The notes beneath the pieces were generated by a model. That model ran no database searches and had not been told where the DNA came from. It worked only from the letters and a program-made list of their open reading frames with translations. A program made the position numbers and the translations under genes. A stretch of 64,000 bases of DNA from Anastrepha obliqua (taxonomy: Eukaryota; Arthropoda; Insecta; Diptera; Tephritidae): contig NC_072896.1 of NCBI RefSeq assembly GCF_027943255.1, positions 124,713,879 through 124,777,878 of the forward strand. Reading direction: 5' to 3'. Positions 11,930-23,600 of the stretch are shown here, piece after piece. How positions within the stretch are numbered: position 1 is the stretch's first letter; every line of letters begins with the position of its first letter.

Positions 11930-14075
11930 AAAAAGTTAGTTACCGCATATTTTGTACACCTATCTTTTCAACTCTTTCCTCCCTCAGCCAAGAAATATTG
12001 AAGCCTTCAAGCAAACTTTCACGTAGCTGCACTTTTGTTACGCTTTACAATTTCATTATCAACACCTCAGCTACGGCGCTCGTTAATCCATTGCCGACAA
12101 ATGCACTAAAACAAAAAATGCAAATTTTTCCACTTTTTATGACAACTCAACACATAAATTCAAAATTCAAATTTTCTGCAGCTTTGCCTCAGTAATCCAA
12201 CACGCCGACGGCTGCCGATGGGCTCCGTACGCGTGCATATGGTTTGATAGGTTCCCAGCTTGTAAAGCATGTCCATAAGTGTATGGGTGTGTGTGTGTGT
12301 GCGGCTTAGGCAAATACCTATCTGCCGCTGCAACCTGCAACATGCCACACTTGAGCGACAGACACAGCCACAGACAACAAATGCGCCACTAATGCCGCGC
12401 TTTCGGTGCGATTGCTTAGCGGTCACACGCGATCTTTATCGCTCGACTCGATAAGAGGTGTGCGCATTGCTGTTTATTACCTTGCCAACAACAATAACAT
12501 TAGCAACAAAAGCAACAGCAACATATAAGTACATTTAAATATTTACTGCCTTTATTATTATTTTATTAATTTCATAATGCCTTGGTGAAAAAAGCGCAGA
12601 CGGTTGAAGATATTTGACCAACGGCTACCCTTAGCGCGACCGCCAAGTCGAAATCAGCCTATTTAAGACGATTTGCCTGGAATTCGCTGCTTATAATTCT
12701 TTATTATGCTTTTGCAGCGCGCTGCTCAAGAGGCCAGTACGTTGCAGCCAATAGCACGATTTTATTGCGTGTTTCTTGCCTGCTATCCGTTACACTTGGC
12801 TTTGTCTTTCACTCTCTTGCTTACCTGTTTTTCTTCCATTCAGGTAGGATTAATTTGTTCGCCACTAAATTTCTTTGGTATTCTTCCATTAAAATAGCGA
12901 TTTGCCACGTTTGTTTGTGTGTATGTGTGTGTTTGAGTGCAGTTGTGGAGTTGGCTGCCTTTGCAATGATAAATGTCCTTTGAATTAGTTCAGCTGCCGT
13001 TTGGAGCAGTCCAATGAATTTTTCACAATGAAATATTAATTAAGTCGTGAAAATTAATATTATTTTGTCTGCTTTTACTCTGAACATTTTTTTATACAGG
13101 CGTTCGTATTGCTCCTATTTTATGTCTTTGGGCATTGCGTTGGCGGTAATTTTTGAAGGGTCCATATTATGTTTTTATTAGCTGAAATGCGATGGCTTAA
13201 TATGTTAATTTGTGACAAATTTTACCAGCCAAAAGTATTTTAATGGCAAGAGGGGATCCGTGTAATCATTTGCTTTTGAGTAAAGGGTGATTCGAGAGTA
13301 AGATAACTTAGAAGGAATCATAACATATTTTTGTATTACGAACCTTTAATTAGTTAACTTTTTTAGGTATCTGACAAACAAAATTTAACTCGCATCGAAA
13401 GTTGGAAGACCAAAACTACCATTTTTCAAGAATAATATAGATTTCATTTTTAGGTACCTATATTACTAATGTATACTAAGCAAAATAGCCATACGAGACA
13501 AATTAGCTTCATAACTTTTCATTTAAATACTAGATAATACTTTCTTAAGTTGCCATAAAATGTATTTAAATGTGTGCACGAACTAGAGGTAGTTTTGAAC
13601 TGTTTTGTCTTCTGCTTCAAGTCTCGTTTGTGTTGCTTAAAATTTGAGTTTCTTGAAGGAAATAGTTCTAAGAGACAAGACCTTTCGTTAAGATTTTATT
13701 TCTTGTTATGGCAATTGCGTGATGTTTTTAACCAAACTCACAATTAAAAGATTCCTGAGGGTAAGTTGAGTAGTTTCCATTAGCAAATAAAAAATGTTCA
13801 AGCCGAAAAAATAACTTTTTAGAACACTAAGTCAAGAGGAACGCAGTTATCTACTGAGAAGGCGCTAGTGTTCTTACTCATAGTAAATCGGGAGCTTCAG
13901 TTCGCACACTACCGCTAAAAATAAATCGAGGTAAAAATACCATCCCCATTTTTATTAAAAATCCAGATGGATATGGAAAAATTAAAAGAACTAATCCAAG
14001 GCCTAAGATTGACGACAGATGAAAAAGAGAGAGTTAAGACGGTTGGCTGCCAATTAAACATTATATACATATATA
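11930..14075. other. Noncoding DNA
   Basis: There is no supportable gene. The 12000-12990 stretch is relatively GC-rich with CA/GT runs (GTGTGTGTGTGTG near 12285) and short open frames without domains. The 13000-14000 stretch is AT-rich and featureless. It could include regulatory sequence of the T-box gene; the sequence gives no direct proof. Confidence 0.4.
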
Positions 14076-14080
14076 TAATT

Positions 14081-14303
14081 GGAGGGACCTACAGTCTCAA
14101 GCCGACTCCGAACGGCAGATATTTTTATGAGGAGCTTTTTCATGGCAGAAATACACTCGGAGGTTCGCCATTGCCTGACGAGGGGCGACCGCTATTAGAA
14201 TAAAACTTTTTCTTAATTTTGGAGTTTCACCGAGATTCGAACCTACCTACTCTGTGAATTCCGAATGGTAGTCGCGCACCAACCCATTTGGCTACGGCGG
14301 CCC
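14081..14303 (-). repeat. tRNA-derived SINE, copy 2
   Basis: This is the inverted equivalent of copy 1. Read on the - strand it begins GGGCCGCCGTAGCCAAATGG (A-box region), then has AGGTTCGAATCTCGG (B-box), and ends with CTTGAGACTGTAGGTCCC. Both promoter boxes are better preserved here than in copy 1. The element is about 220 bp. Open frame 13967-14203 is only a shadow across it. Confidence 0.8.
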
Positions 14304-14309
14304 AATAAA

Positions 14310-16270
14310 AACATTGCCTCTTACTAAATTAGTTATGAACAGCAAAGTGAAGTGAACATTCGAATTTAAAACATCAAAATAGACTGGCAAAACCGAATTT
14401 AATACCACAAATCAAAGCAGCTACATTCGAGTTCCCCGATAATCATAAGCTCTAAGAGCATGAATAGCAATCCATCATTTTTAGTGATGGAAAAAAATCC
14501 AATTTCGATGTGCCTGATGGTTGCCTAAAGTATTGAAGAGCTATTCGCGAGCCACGAAAAACGCGTTACCCTGGAAACTTCCACGTTGGCTCTCTTATGA
14601 CGTGTGGTGGTTTTAGCTACCGTGGCAAGGCCCCAATTTGTTTTAAGAGAAGTATAAGAGGAGCGCAGAAAATTACGTAGTGTTCTTGGATAATGTTCTT
14701 CTGAATTTTTCCTAAGAGTTTCACGGTGCATCGTTCGACGTATCAACAGAACAAAGCTCCAATTCAGAGCACTTAGCGTACAAAGGAGCGCAAAATATTA
14801 CTGTGCTGAAGCGGTCCGCAGTTAGTCCAGACCTAAATCGATGGAAAACTTCTGCAGCTAAAAACTAAATTATTTCGTTTCAATTCATACAAAAAATTCG
14901 CACAAAATATACACTGGTCGTTTCTATTTGAAAAAAAAAAGTTGGTTTTATTTGGAATTTATGGTGGACTTGCATGTGTGAAATATACAGAAGAGAGGCA
15001 TCGATTTGTATATGCGCATACAACCATCTGTCTGGGAGATACAGATAGCTATATGAATATTTTACTAGCGTGTCAATAGCTGTTTGTTCTTAATGATACG
15101 AGCCATTGAAATGGGCCAAGTAGTTTGTACTAGGACTCCCAATAAATAAAGTATCCCCAACATAACGTCACTTGAAGGAGATAAATCTAAGGCCGTTAAC
15201 CAAACAGATTCGATTTCGATAGGCAAAGTAAATAAGGGTGCTAGAAGGAGAGGATATTTTGCTTTGATTTAATTTTTTTTAACCAAACTCCCTCTTTAAT
15301 TTTTTAAATTTAGCCACTTGGTCGTATGTCTAATCATTCGACTTGTTATTTATGTTCTACGCACCCTAGAATTTGTCGTGTTCTAGAAATATTTCCCTCA
15401 AAAACAGGAATAATGAATAAACGTAAAGAAAAATAAGTAAATCAAGTCTTAGGTATTTTTTGGTTACGCAAAGTAAATATTGTAATTATATAAAAATTAA
15501 AAAAAAATTAAAAAAATTATGTTTTTTAAATATACTTCATACATACTTTTTCTTTTTCATTTCCAAAAAAACATACTCCTAGATACGAATTCCAGCCATA
15601 CGAACTCTTCATAAAATTCTTCTTATGAATAAAACCTTTTATTTATTCACAAATTGCCTTGAATAACTTCCTATGTAGTCACTTCTCTGTCTCTTCGACG
15701 GCTTTAATTGTCCACACATTTTTTTTTGCTACTCCACAAGTAGCACCCACTTCGCTTGTATATTTTGCATGTTCACAGCTTATTAGCGGCAAAAAACGGC
15801 TTCATTAATCCGCAGCATTTCTGCTTATTTCGCATTAAGAATTATTTTTTTTTTTTGTCATTTCCGAATTTTTTGCTCCTGTTTGTCGAAAACGAATTTG
15901 GCGGCTATATAAACGAAATAATAACGGCGTTTTACTACAACCACCCCGTCAAAGCATAAATTTGGCATGAGCTACTTCGTAGAAATTGGCTGACTGAAAA
16001 AATTGCTTCAAAAGCAACTAACTCCTTCTCATTTCCCTCAAAATTGCATGTATTTGTTGATTGTTATTTCATTGTTTGTTCTTCTACCTGGAATTTTTTG
16101 ACCATTTACAACACTAGAGTTAGAGGTTGAGTTAGTTGAGAAAGTATTTTCTTTGATATTTTTGAGTTGTAAATGGAAAAAGTGTCGAAAGCACAATAAA
16201 TCTAATGAAATAAATACTCGACCCAAATCTCTGAAGATTGTGTGATTCCATAATTTCAATATAAATAACA
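14310..16270. other. Noncoding DNA
   Basis: AT-rich sequence with poly(T) and poly(A) runs near 14930, 15495 and 15845. Open frames at 14525-14746, 15756-15959 and 16038-16271 lack recognisable domains. Nothing supports a gene. Confidence 0.4.
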
Positions 16271-16276
16271 TACATA

Positions 16277-17278
16277 CGAGGTGTGTTCAAAAAGTATCGC
16301 GAATTTTGTGTTTTTTCAAAAATTATTTATTTATTCATTAATATGTATTTTGTCTCCTTCAAAGTAATCCCCATGAGATATTATGCACTTGTGCCAACGT
16401 TTTTTCTAATCTTCGAAACACTTCAAAAAATATTTTTTTTTTATCTTGATCAGCTCCTCCTTCGATGCTGTCTTTATCTCGTCAATCGTAGCGCAGCGTC
16501 GTCCTTTCATGGGCCTCTTCAGTTTCGGGAACAAGAAAAAGTCACAGAGGGCCAGATCTGGGAAATACGGTGCCTGTGGCATTAGGCATCATTAGTGTGT
16601 TGTTTTTGGCCAAAAAGTCGAGTACAAGCAAGCTTTGGTTTCCACGTCATAACCATAAACCCACGATTCGTCATCAGTTATGAACCTCTGGAGCAAATTT
16701 GGGTGGTCGCGGACAGAGTCCAACATCTCATTAGCAATGTTCTTGCGATGCGAATTGCGGCGACATGTCTCATGCCCAAATCATTGAAAAAAAAAAATCG
16801 AATGGCACGAGCCAATCGATATGTCTAGGTCCTCAGCAACTAGGTCCTCAGCAACTCTAATGGTGATTCAATTGTCAAATACCATTTTCTTCGCTTCATC
16901 AATTTTTTCGTCTGTTGTTGAAGTGCTCGGGCGTCCGGCACGCTTTCCGTCGTTCATATCTTCTCGGCCTTCTGAGAGCATTTTCGATATCGAGCATCGA
17001 TAAGCATTGCTTTGCTGCAAAGTAGGTTCTCCGTATGACACAGTCAACATTCGGAATAGGTTCTTTAATCCATCTTTTTGAATAGGTAAAAATCGAAGAC
17101 GAGCTGAAACACTTGCAAACAAAGCAGCTGTCAACAATTAACTATACATTCAAAATGGCCGAACCCGTCGGCATGAGTGAGAGACATGAGTACCAACATA
17201 TCGGCATAAAAAAATCGAAATTCGAATACACGTAACCTGCGAAAATTCAAAATTCGCTATATTTTTGAGCACACCTCG
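16277..17278 (-). mobile_element. Mariner element, internally deleted, next to Dorsocross exon
   Basis: Perfectly placed ends: CGAGGTGTGTTCAAAAAGTA at 16277 after TA, and the complementary CGAGGTGTGCTCAAAAATAT ending at 17278 before TA. On the - strand the N-terminal part reads SISKMLSEGREDMNDGKRAG and then RPSTSTTDEKID (about 16900-17000). Further on come ITDDESWVYGYDVETKA (first catalytic Asp, near 16640-16690) and the C-terminal RPMKGRRCATIDEI and YFEGDKI (16340-16520). The segment carrying the second Asp is deleted. The total is 1002 bp versus about 1.3 kb for a full element. It ends 79 bp before the splice acceptor of the first visible T-box exon, so it sits at the 3' end of that intron. 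Confidence 0.88.
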
Positions 17279-17357
17279 TACATATGCATACATATGTTTA
17301 TTAGTTCGAATTAATATTTTTTACGCAAAATTTTCATGATCTTTCTTATCCTTGCAG

Positions 17358-17643
17358 ACGCATGTTCCCCACCGTACGTGTCAGCTTCTCAGGTCCACTG
17401 CGCCAAATCCAACCACCTGATCGTTATGCTGTGGTGCTGGACGTCGTTCCTATGGATTCACGGCGTTATCGTTACGCTTACCATCGTTCATCGTGGCTGG
17501 TCGCAGGCAAAGCGGATCCACCGCCTCCAGCCCGACTTTATCCGCATCCAGATTGCCCTATAAGTGTGGAAGCGCTAAGGAAGCAAGTGGTCTCTTTTGA
17601 GAAGGTGAAACTGACAAATAATGAAATGGATAAAAATGGACAG
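17358..17643 (+). CDS. Doc: Dorsocross exon: N-terminal half of T-box
   Basis: 286 bp. The acceptor AG is at 17356-17357 after a T-rich tract. The exon opens with the last base of a split codon, then CGC ATG. It encodes 95 residues including [39 protein letters not shown] and [20 protein letters not shown], the core DNA-contacting half of the T-box. The donor GTGAGCG follows CAG at 17641-17643 and ends on a codon boundary. The upstream partner exon is not found on the + strand down to position 1. Confidence 0.92.
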
Positions 17644-20600
17644 GTGAGCGAATGAAAACTGCAAAGAAATTTTATTTTGCAAATATGGTTATCAAGAGCT
17701 GCGTTTAGGGAAAAGTATACAAGAAATTAGGAACGTGGCTGCGCTTTAAAGTGAAGATATCTGCAGCAGCAAATTGCAAATACTTCACGGCTTTAAATAT
17801 TCACTTACCAAAACAATCAACACTCACGTTACTTGGTGGGCATGAATATTTTATACTACGTAGAGTAGAGACGTTTAATACGGTGGCATTATTTTAGCGG
17901 AGTTCTCCCACCTGGCGTACACACACACAAGTATGTACTCATATATGTGGCTATGTATGTATGTACGTATGTAAATTGCCTGTCGTAAAAAGTCAAAACG
18001 AGCCAACAAAAGGCAAAAATCAACGATAGAATAAAGAAATAAAACAACTGAGTTGGGAGGTTCTGTATGTGCGAATGCCACAAAGGAGTGGAGTACTTTG
18101 TCGAAAATGCAGGTCAGCACATAAAACCGGCTAGCAATCATAGCGAAGTGAAGAGTAGGACATTTTAAAAGGTGGCAACAATGACCATAAATATTTTTTT
18201 CTCACTGTCTTCATTCTTTTTATTTGCAAGATAGTCACTTTTTGCTCAATTCGTTCTTTCCACACATTTCTCGCTTTTTTATGGGCTCTTGTATTTTTAC
18301 ATAATTGCTACCATAAAAGTGCACGTGCCAGCACTTCAGTCTTCGCAGACATCAAGACAAAATACTTAAAATGTTTAGAAAATTTGGTTTTTGTCAATTT
18401 AAAGAACCTGGAAATATTCGAGAATAAGTCCAACATGAGTAGATAAAAAGACACCCCACATAAGTAAGTTAGGTTGAAGCGGTTGTCCTGTGAGACACAC
18501 TCAGGCTCATAGCCCATTTTAATGACGCGTGGGGAGCTTTCCCTATTTCTCCTAAAACCAGTGAGTGCTTTTCAAAAATTTTAGAACACCTCCCATTTCT
18601 GCAGAACTGAGATCTTCCAATTCTTAAAAAATTGTCTGCCTAGAATAGCAAATCTCCGTCTGGATAGAGCAGGACAATGGCACAGAAGGTGCAAGATTGT
18701 CTCTTCCCCTTCCTCATCGAGGCAACTTCTACAGAAGTCATGTGCCTACACACCCACCCTTAGGCGTGCCTATCTATTATACAGTGCCCCGTTATGACTA
18801 AACCCAGTGTGCTAAGCGCTGCTTATTTTGGCTTAGCAAAGATTCTGTGCGTTTAGCATTAACAGTCAGCCACAGTTGATGGGCTATTTTTATGTTGGCT
18901 TCATTACGCCATCTTTCGTTTGCTTTCCTTACGATTTCTTCAAGGATAAGTGGCTTACATGTTTGTAAGGGTACGTCTATGTCATTGCCTATCTACGTAT
19001 CGGTCAACTTGATGCCGAGTCTCTCTAGTTCATCGGCTCCGCAGTTACCCTCAATGTCGCTATGGTCAGGAACCCATATTATCCATAAGCACATAAGTAA
19101 TAACTAAGTTAATCGGCGGACCACTTTCTGTGCGTCTGCTCGACTTTCACTCGAATCAGGCTGGAGACCTTTGGCACTGATGTGTGAAGAAGCGACCACT
19201 TTGGCTCCTTGGCAACACAAGATCTACTCAAATTTCTTCGGAAATTGGGTAGATTTAAAGAAAATTAAAAAAATTATAAAGAGAATCCGAGTGCAGTACA
19301 ATGGACTAAGCTAAGCATGCCCGAACATTTACAGAGAAAATATGTCAGGAGGATGCCGATGACCGGGTAGGAGGCCCCTGAGACCAATTCAGTCCTTCCT
19401 GGCAAGCTCGTCAGCAGTTACTTTTCCCTCTATGTTCCTGTGACCTGGAAGCCAAATCAGAGAAATGTTACCTGCACACCCAAGAGATTTGTTATCCTCC
19501 TTACAGGAGTTGACTAGTTTGCATTTGCACGATGGCGTCATCAGAGACTTGATCGCGGCTTCCTGACTCCCACACTAAATATTTTGCATGCCTACAGTAT
19601 CGCAAAGACTTCTGTCTAAAAAATAATATCAGTATTTGGCAATTTTAAGAAAATTGACTGTTTTAGAGAAAACCCATGCTCTGAGTCCCGATTACATCTT
19701 GTCCGGTGCAGATTTTCTCCTCCTTCTAATCCTGCCTACTTGCAAATATTGCCATGGATAGGAAGATCTGTCCGAAGTTGAGAGAAATTCGTTGCTAACT
19801 GCGTGAAAATGCCACCATGTCCCTTAAGAGTTTGCCTCAAGAGGCCACCCTTTTTAACCTAATTACACTTTGCGCTGCGATGGAAATAACGTAAAGGTCG
19901 GTGGGAAGTAAGTTTAAACGAAATTCAGGGCCTGTGGCTTGAGTCGCCATTTTTTGAGTAGAAAGCTATTCAAGCCTTCTTTGCCCGATTTTCAATGTCT
20001 GGCTTCCAATGTATAATAGTTTGGGGTCACGTATCCCTCCAAGATATTTAACTTCCGATGAAAGTGGGCTAAAAAGCGTTTATGGAAGCGTTCCTTCTTC
20101 CCATGGCTTTTTAAATAAAATATAAAAAGTATATTACTTTAGGATTTGTCTGCTTGAATAAAAATAATATAAGTACTTATAAAAAGATTTATCTAAATGT
20201 TAAATGGTTTTATTTTGTGATATGTTGAAATGCTTTTATGTATCGCATTTTTACTCATATTAAAAAAGTTATGTCACAAGTTAAATTGCAGGATTTCGCG
20301 ATTACTTTGAAAGTATCCCAAGTTTTTTGGATCAAAATTTTCCATTTTTATGGCATCCATAAAAGGCATACAGTGTCTATATTACAACAACCAACCAGCA
20401 AAGGAGTTTTTAATCTCACATTGAAAAAACGGAATACAATTTTTTAATATCCTCAAGTATATTTGCTCTAAATGCGGCCGTAACTATGCCACTTTTTCTG
20501 TTACAGTACAATTCAACATCTCCATTTGGCCACCACTTCGATATTTCACAAAACACTTGCACCCTTTCTCCACCTGTTATCACAAGAAGTTTTCACATTT

Positions 20601-23600
20601 TATTCACCATTTTATTCTCTTTTCACCTTTTATTTATTTTGTATTCTGCATTTTCTCCCATTCTGCCGCAGATCGTTCTTAACTCCATGCACCGTTATCA
20701 ACCACGCATACATTTGGTGCGACTCGCTCATGGCCAGAATATACCAACAAATCCGAAAGAGCTGCAGGATCTGGATCACAAAACTTTCGTTTTTCCCGAA
20801 ACTGTATTTACTGCAGTTACGGCGTATCAAAATCAATTAATTACGAAACTGAAAATCGATTCGAACCCATTCGCAAAAGGATTCCGTGACTCATCACGCC
20901 TGACTGATTTTGATAGGTGAGTAAAGCTATCCACATTCCCATACATACATACACATGTACAGTTAGTTACACAGTGCAATTGCAGGATTCGTAAAATTTT
21001 CACATTTTATAAACATAAATCTAAACTTTTTCAAGAATTTCAAAATCTACTGCCGATTGACGGTTCATCAAAGTGTTTTTTGTTTGTTTTTTTCTTGTTT
21101 TTTGTTTGATTAAAAAATTGCTCAAGCTGCCTCTAAATTATTTATCCATGTTCTACAGCACCCTGTGCTTTCTTCGCATGTCTTCTCCCATATTCGGTAG
21201 TGAAAATGATTGATTGCATTCGACGCTTGTCAAAATACGTTCACATTCTTGTCTCACCTCACAGCTACGGGCAAAGCAAATGCAAATGCGAAGGAAAGCG
21301 GAGGAGCAGTGCAGCAAGACAACAAAAGCCAATTTAGCAATAAATAAATTTTCAGCAACAATTACGCATTTCACTTGGATTGCGTGTTGCGTGCGTAGCT
21401 CCCGCAGCCAACCGCCCGCTTAGGCACCCGACATTCCATACCTACACATCCGCACACACATTGGACTCAGCCTGGGTCCCACATCTAGTGTGCAATGCGT
21501 GTGCTGGCGAATGAAGTGTTAAAAAATTATATCGCATGTCATAAAAGCCGAAAATATTTTGGCCACAAATTTGCCAAATTTATATTGAGAGATAATAAAA
21601 ATTGAAACGCATGCAGGCGGTGTTGCAAATAAAAAATCGGTTGAAGCTGCAAAAAAGAAGTGTTGCTGACTGCAGACTTGCAGAAAAGAATGCGCACTTA
21701 ATGAAAAAGAACACAAACTTTAAAGTGTCGGATAAAAGTGATTTCACTCGTTTCTCATTGCGCCTTTTTTGTGTTTTTGCTTAGTGGCGATGCATTTTGG
21801 ACCCTTTTTTATTGTTCGACACTTTCGTTCTGCCACTGCACATGGCTCTGTGCCTACGTGCAAGTGTTGGTAGAAATGTGTGTATTAGTAGGATCATACA
21901 ACAACACAATTACGCAGCGACCGACAGCATTTTAAGTTGGCCGAGAAAATTATAGGTCGGCGCATTTAACTTTGAAGCGCATTCGTACATGCAACACGAA
22001 CATGGCCAACTAACGAAACGCCAGTAATGAGTGAATGCTGCTGACATACAAAGTTGTTCTTACAACAGCAAAATAAGCGAGAAAAAATATTTCAAAAACA
22101 ACTTTTGTATTTTTGCTGTTATAAATTCTGTTACTATTGTGTTTTCCGTTGTTTTTGGTGTTATTTTCATTCATGTTCTAAGTTGCTTGTTTCACTTGCT
22201 CACTTTTTTCATTGCGATTGTTTCCTTTCCTGCTGTGCATTGTGTTGTTGTATATCAACTGTTAATTACACTATGAAATGTGAAGTCAATGAGACGATAA
22301 CAATGCACTAACATCAAATGCGAAAACAAGAGCAAAAAAAAAAAAACAACAACAATAAAATCAGACCATGTCTTGTGCTGGAAAGTGGAGGAGTTGGAAA
22401 TGAAAATTGGCCGAAAAAATTTGATTTTATAGCACGCCATAAATTAGCAGATAATTTAATAAAATGCTTAAGAGCCCCTTGATTTTTAATATCAAATAAG
22501 ATTAAGCTAAGAATGTTAGTAAGAATGTTTAAAAAACGCGCCTTTATTCCCTCTGGCAAAATTCTGCGCTAGGCATAATTGTACAGGGTGCGTATGGTAT
22601 TTGAGGCCGACTTGAGAGTACAACTAATTACCTTTTATTTTGAACAAAAAATCCCCCATACGTAGTAATTCAGGGGATTAAGATCTGGGGAGTTAGGCGG
22701 CAATAAAGTCAGTCTTCTCAAGCTATTAGAAGGCGATCGGATAGCTGGCTGTGCTTTGTCTATGTTTTTTTTTTCACTCCGCTCCGTACCATAGCGCCTC
22801 GACAAGACTCTTTATCGCAAACGCTTCTGGGCCATTGTTTTCGCGCCGTCCCTTGTGGTGTCGGCATCTGCTAGCTCGCGCAACATCCAACTACTCCAAG
22901 TATTCTTTGGCCGACCGCTACCTCTGCTCCCTTTTGTGTGCCAGTCGAGTGTCATTTTCGTGATGTTATCTGCGGGTTTTCTAAGCGTGTGGCCTATCCA
23001 TCGCCGCTTTCTGCGTTTGATTTGCCATAGGATGGGCTCCCCAATCGTTGATCTCCACAGCGCGTTATTGCTGATGGTATTCGGCTCGAATTTTCTACAG
23101 ATGATGCGGAGGCATTTCTTGTCGAAAGATTGTAGCCTCTGTGTGATGATGTTGGAGCCCAGCCATGTTTTACTTCCGTACAACAATACTGAATTCACAC
23201 CTGAGCTGAATATTCGCAGTTTGGTGCGCCTGGAGGTTTGCGAACTCGCCCATACTGTATGCGATTGTCCGAACGCCGCCCTTGCTCTGTTTAGACTGCA
23301 GTAGACATCTTCATCTTGTCCACCATCTGTCGTGATAGTGCAGCGGAGGTAGCAGAAGTTTTCGACAAATTCCACAGGGAATAGAACACTCAGAAACATT
23401 AAGCTCCCTTTCAATGGCCGACAGTCATTTTAAAGGGTCCTCGTAAAAGATCGGTTGCCCTTGTTGAATAAATTCCCGTTTTTTTTTGTTACTTTTCGCA
23501 ACAGATTTCGTACCGCCACCTGATGCTTCCAATTCACCGTCAACCTTAAGAACGGATGAACTATCGCACTGAATGTCTCTTCATTTCTTGAGTTAAGTTG

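Noticed and set aside
1..17357. Search for the upstream T-box exon (GTEMIITKSG-type sequence)
   Set aside because: No + strand frame with this motif was found; the exon probably lies beyond the window edge.
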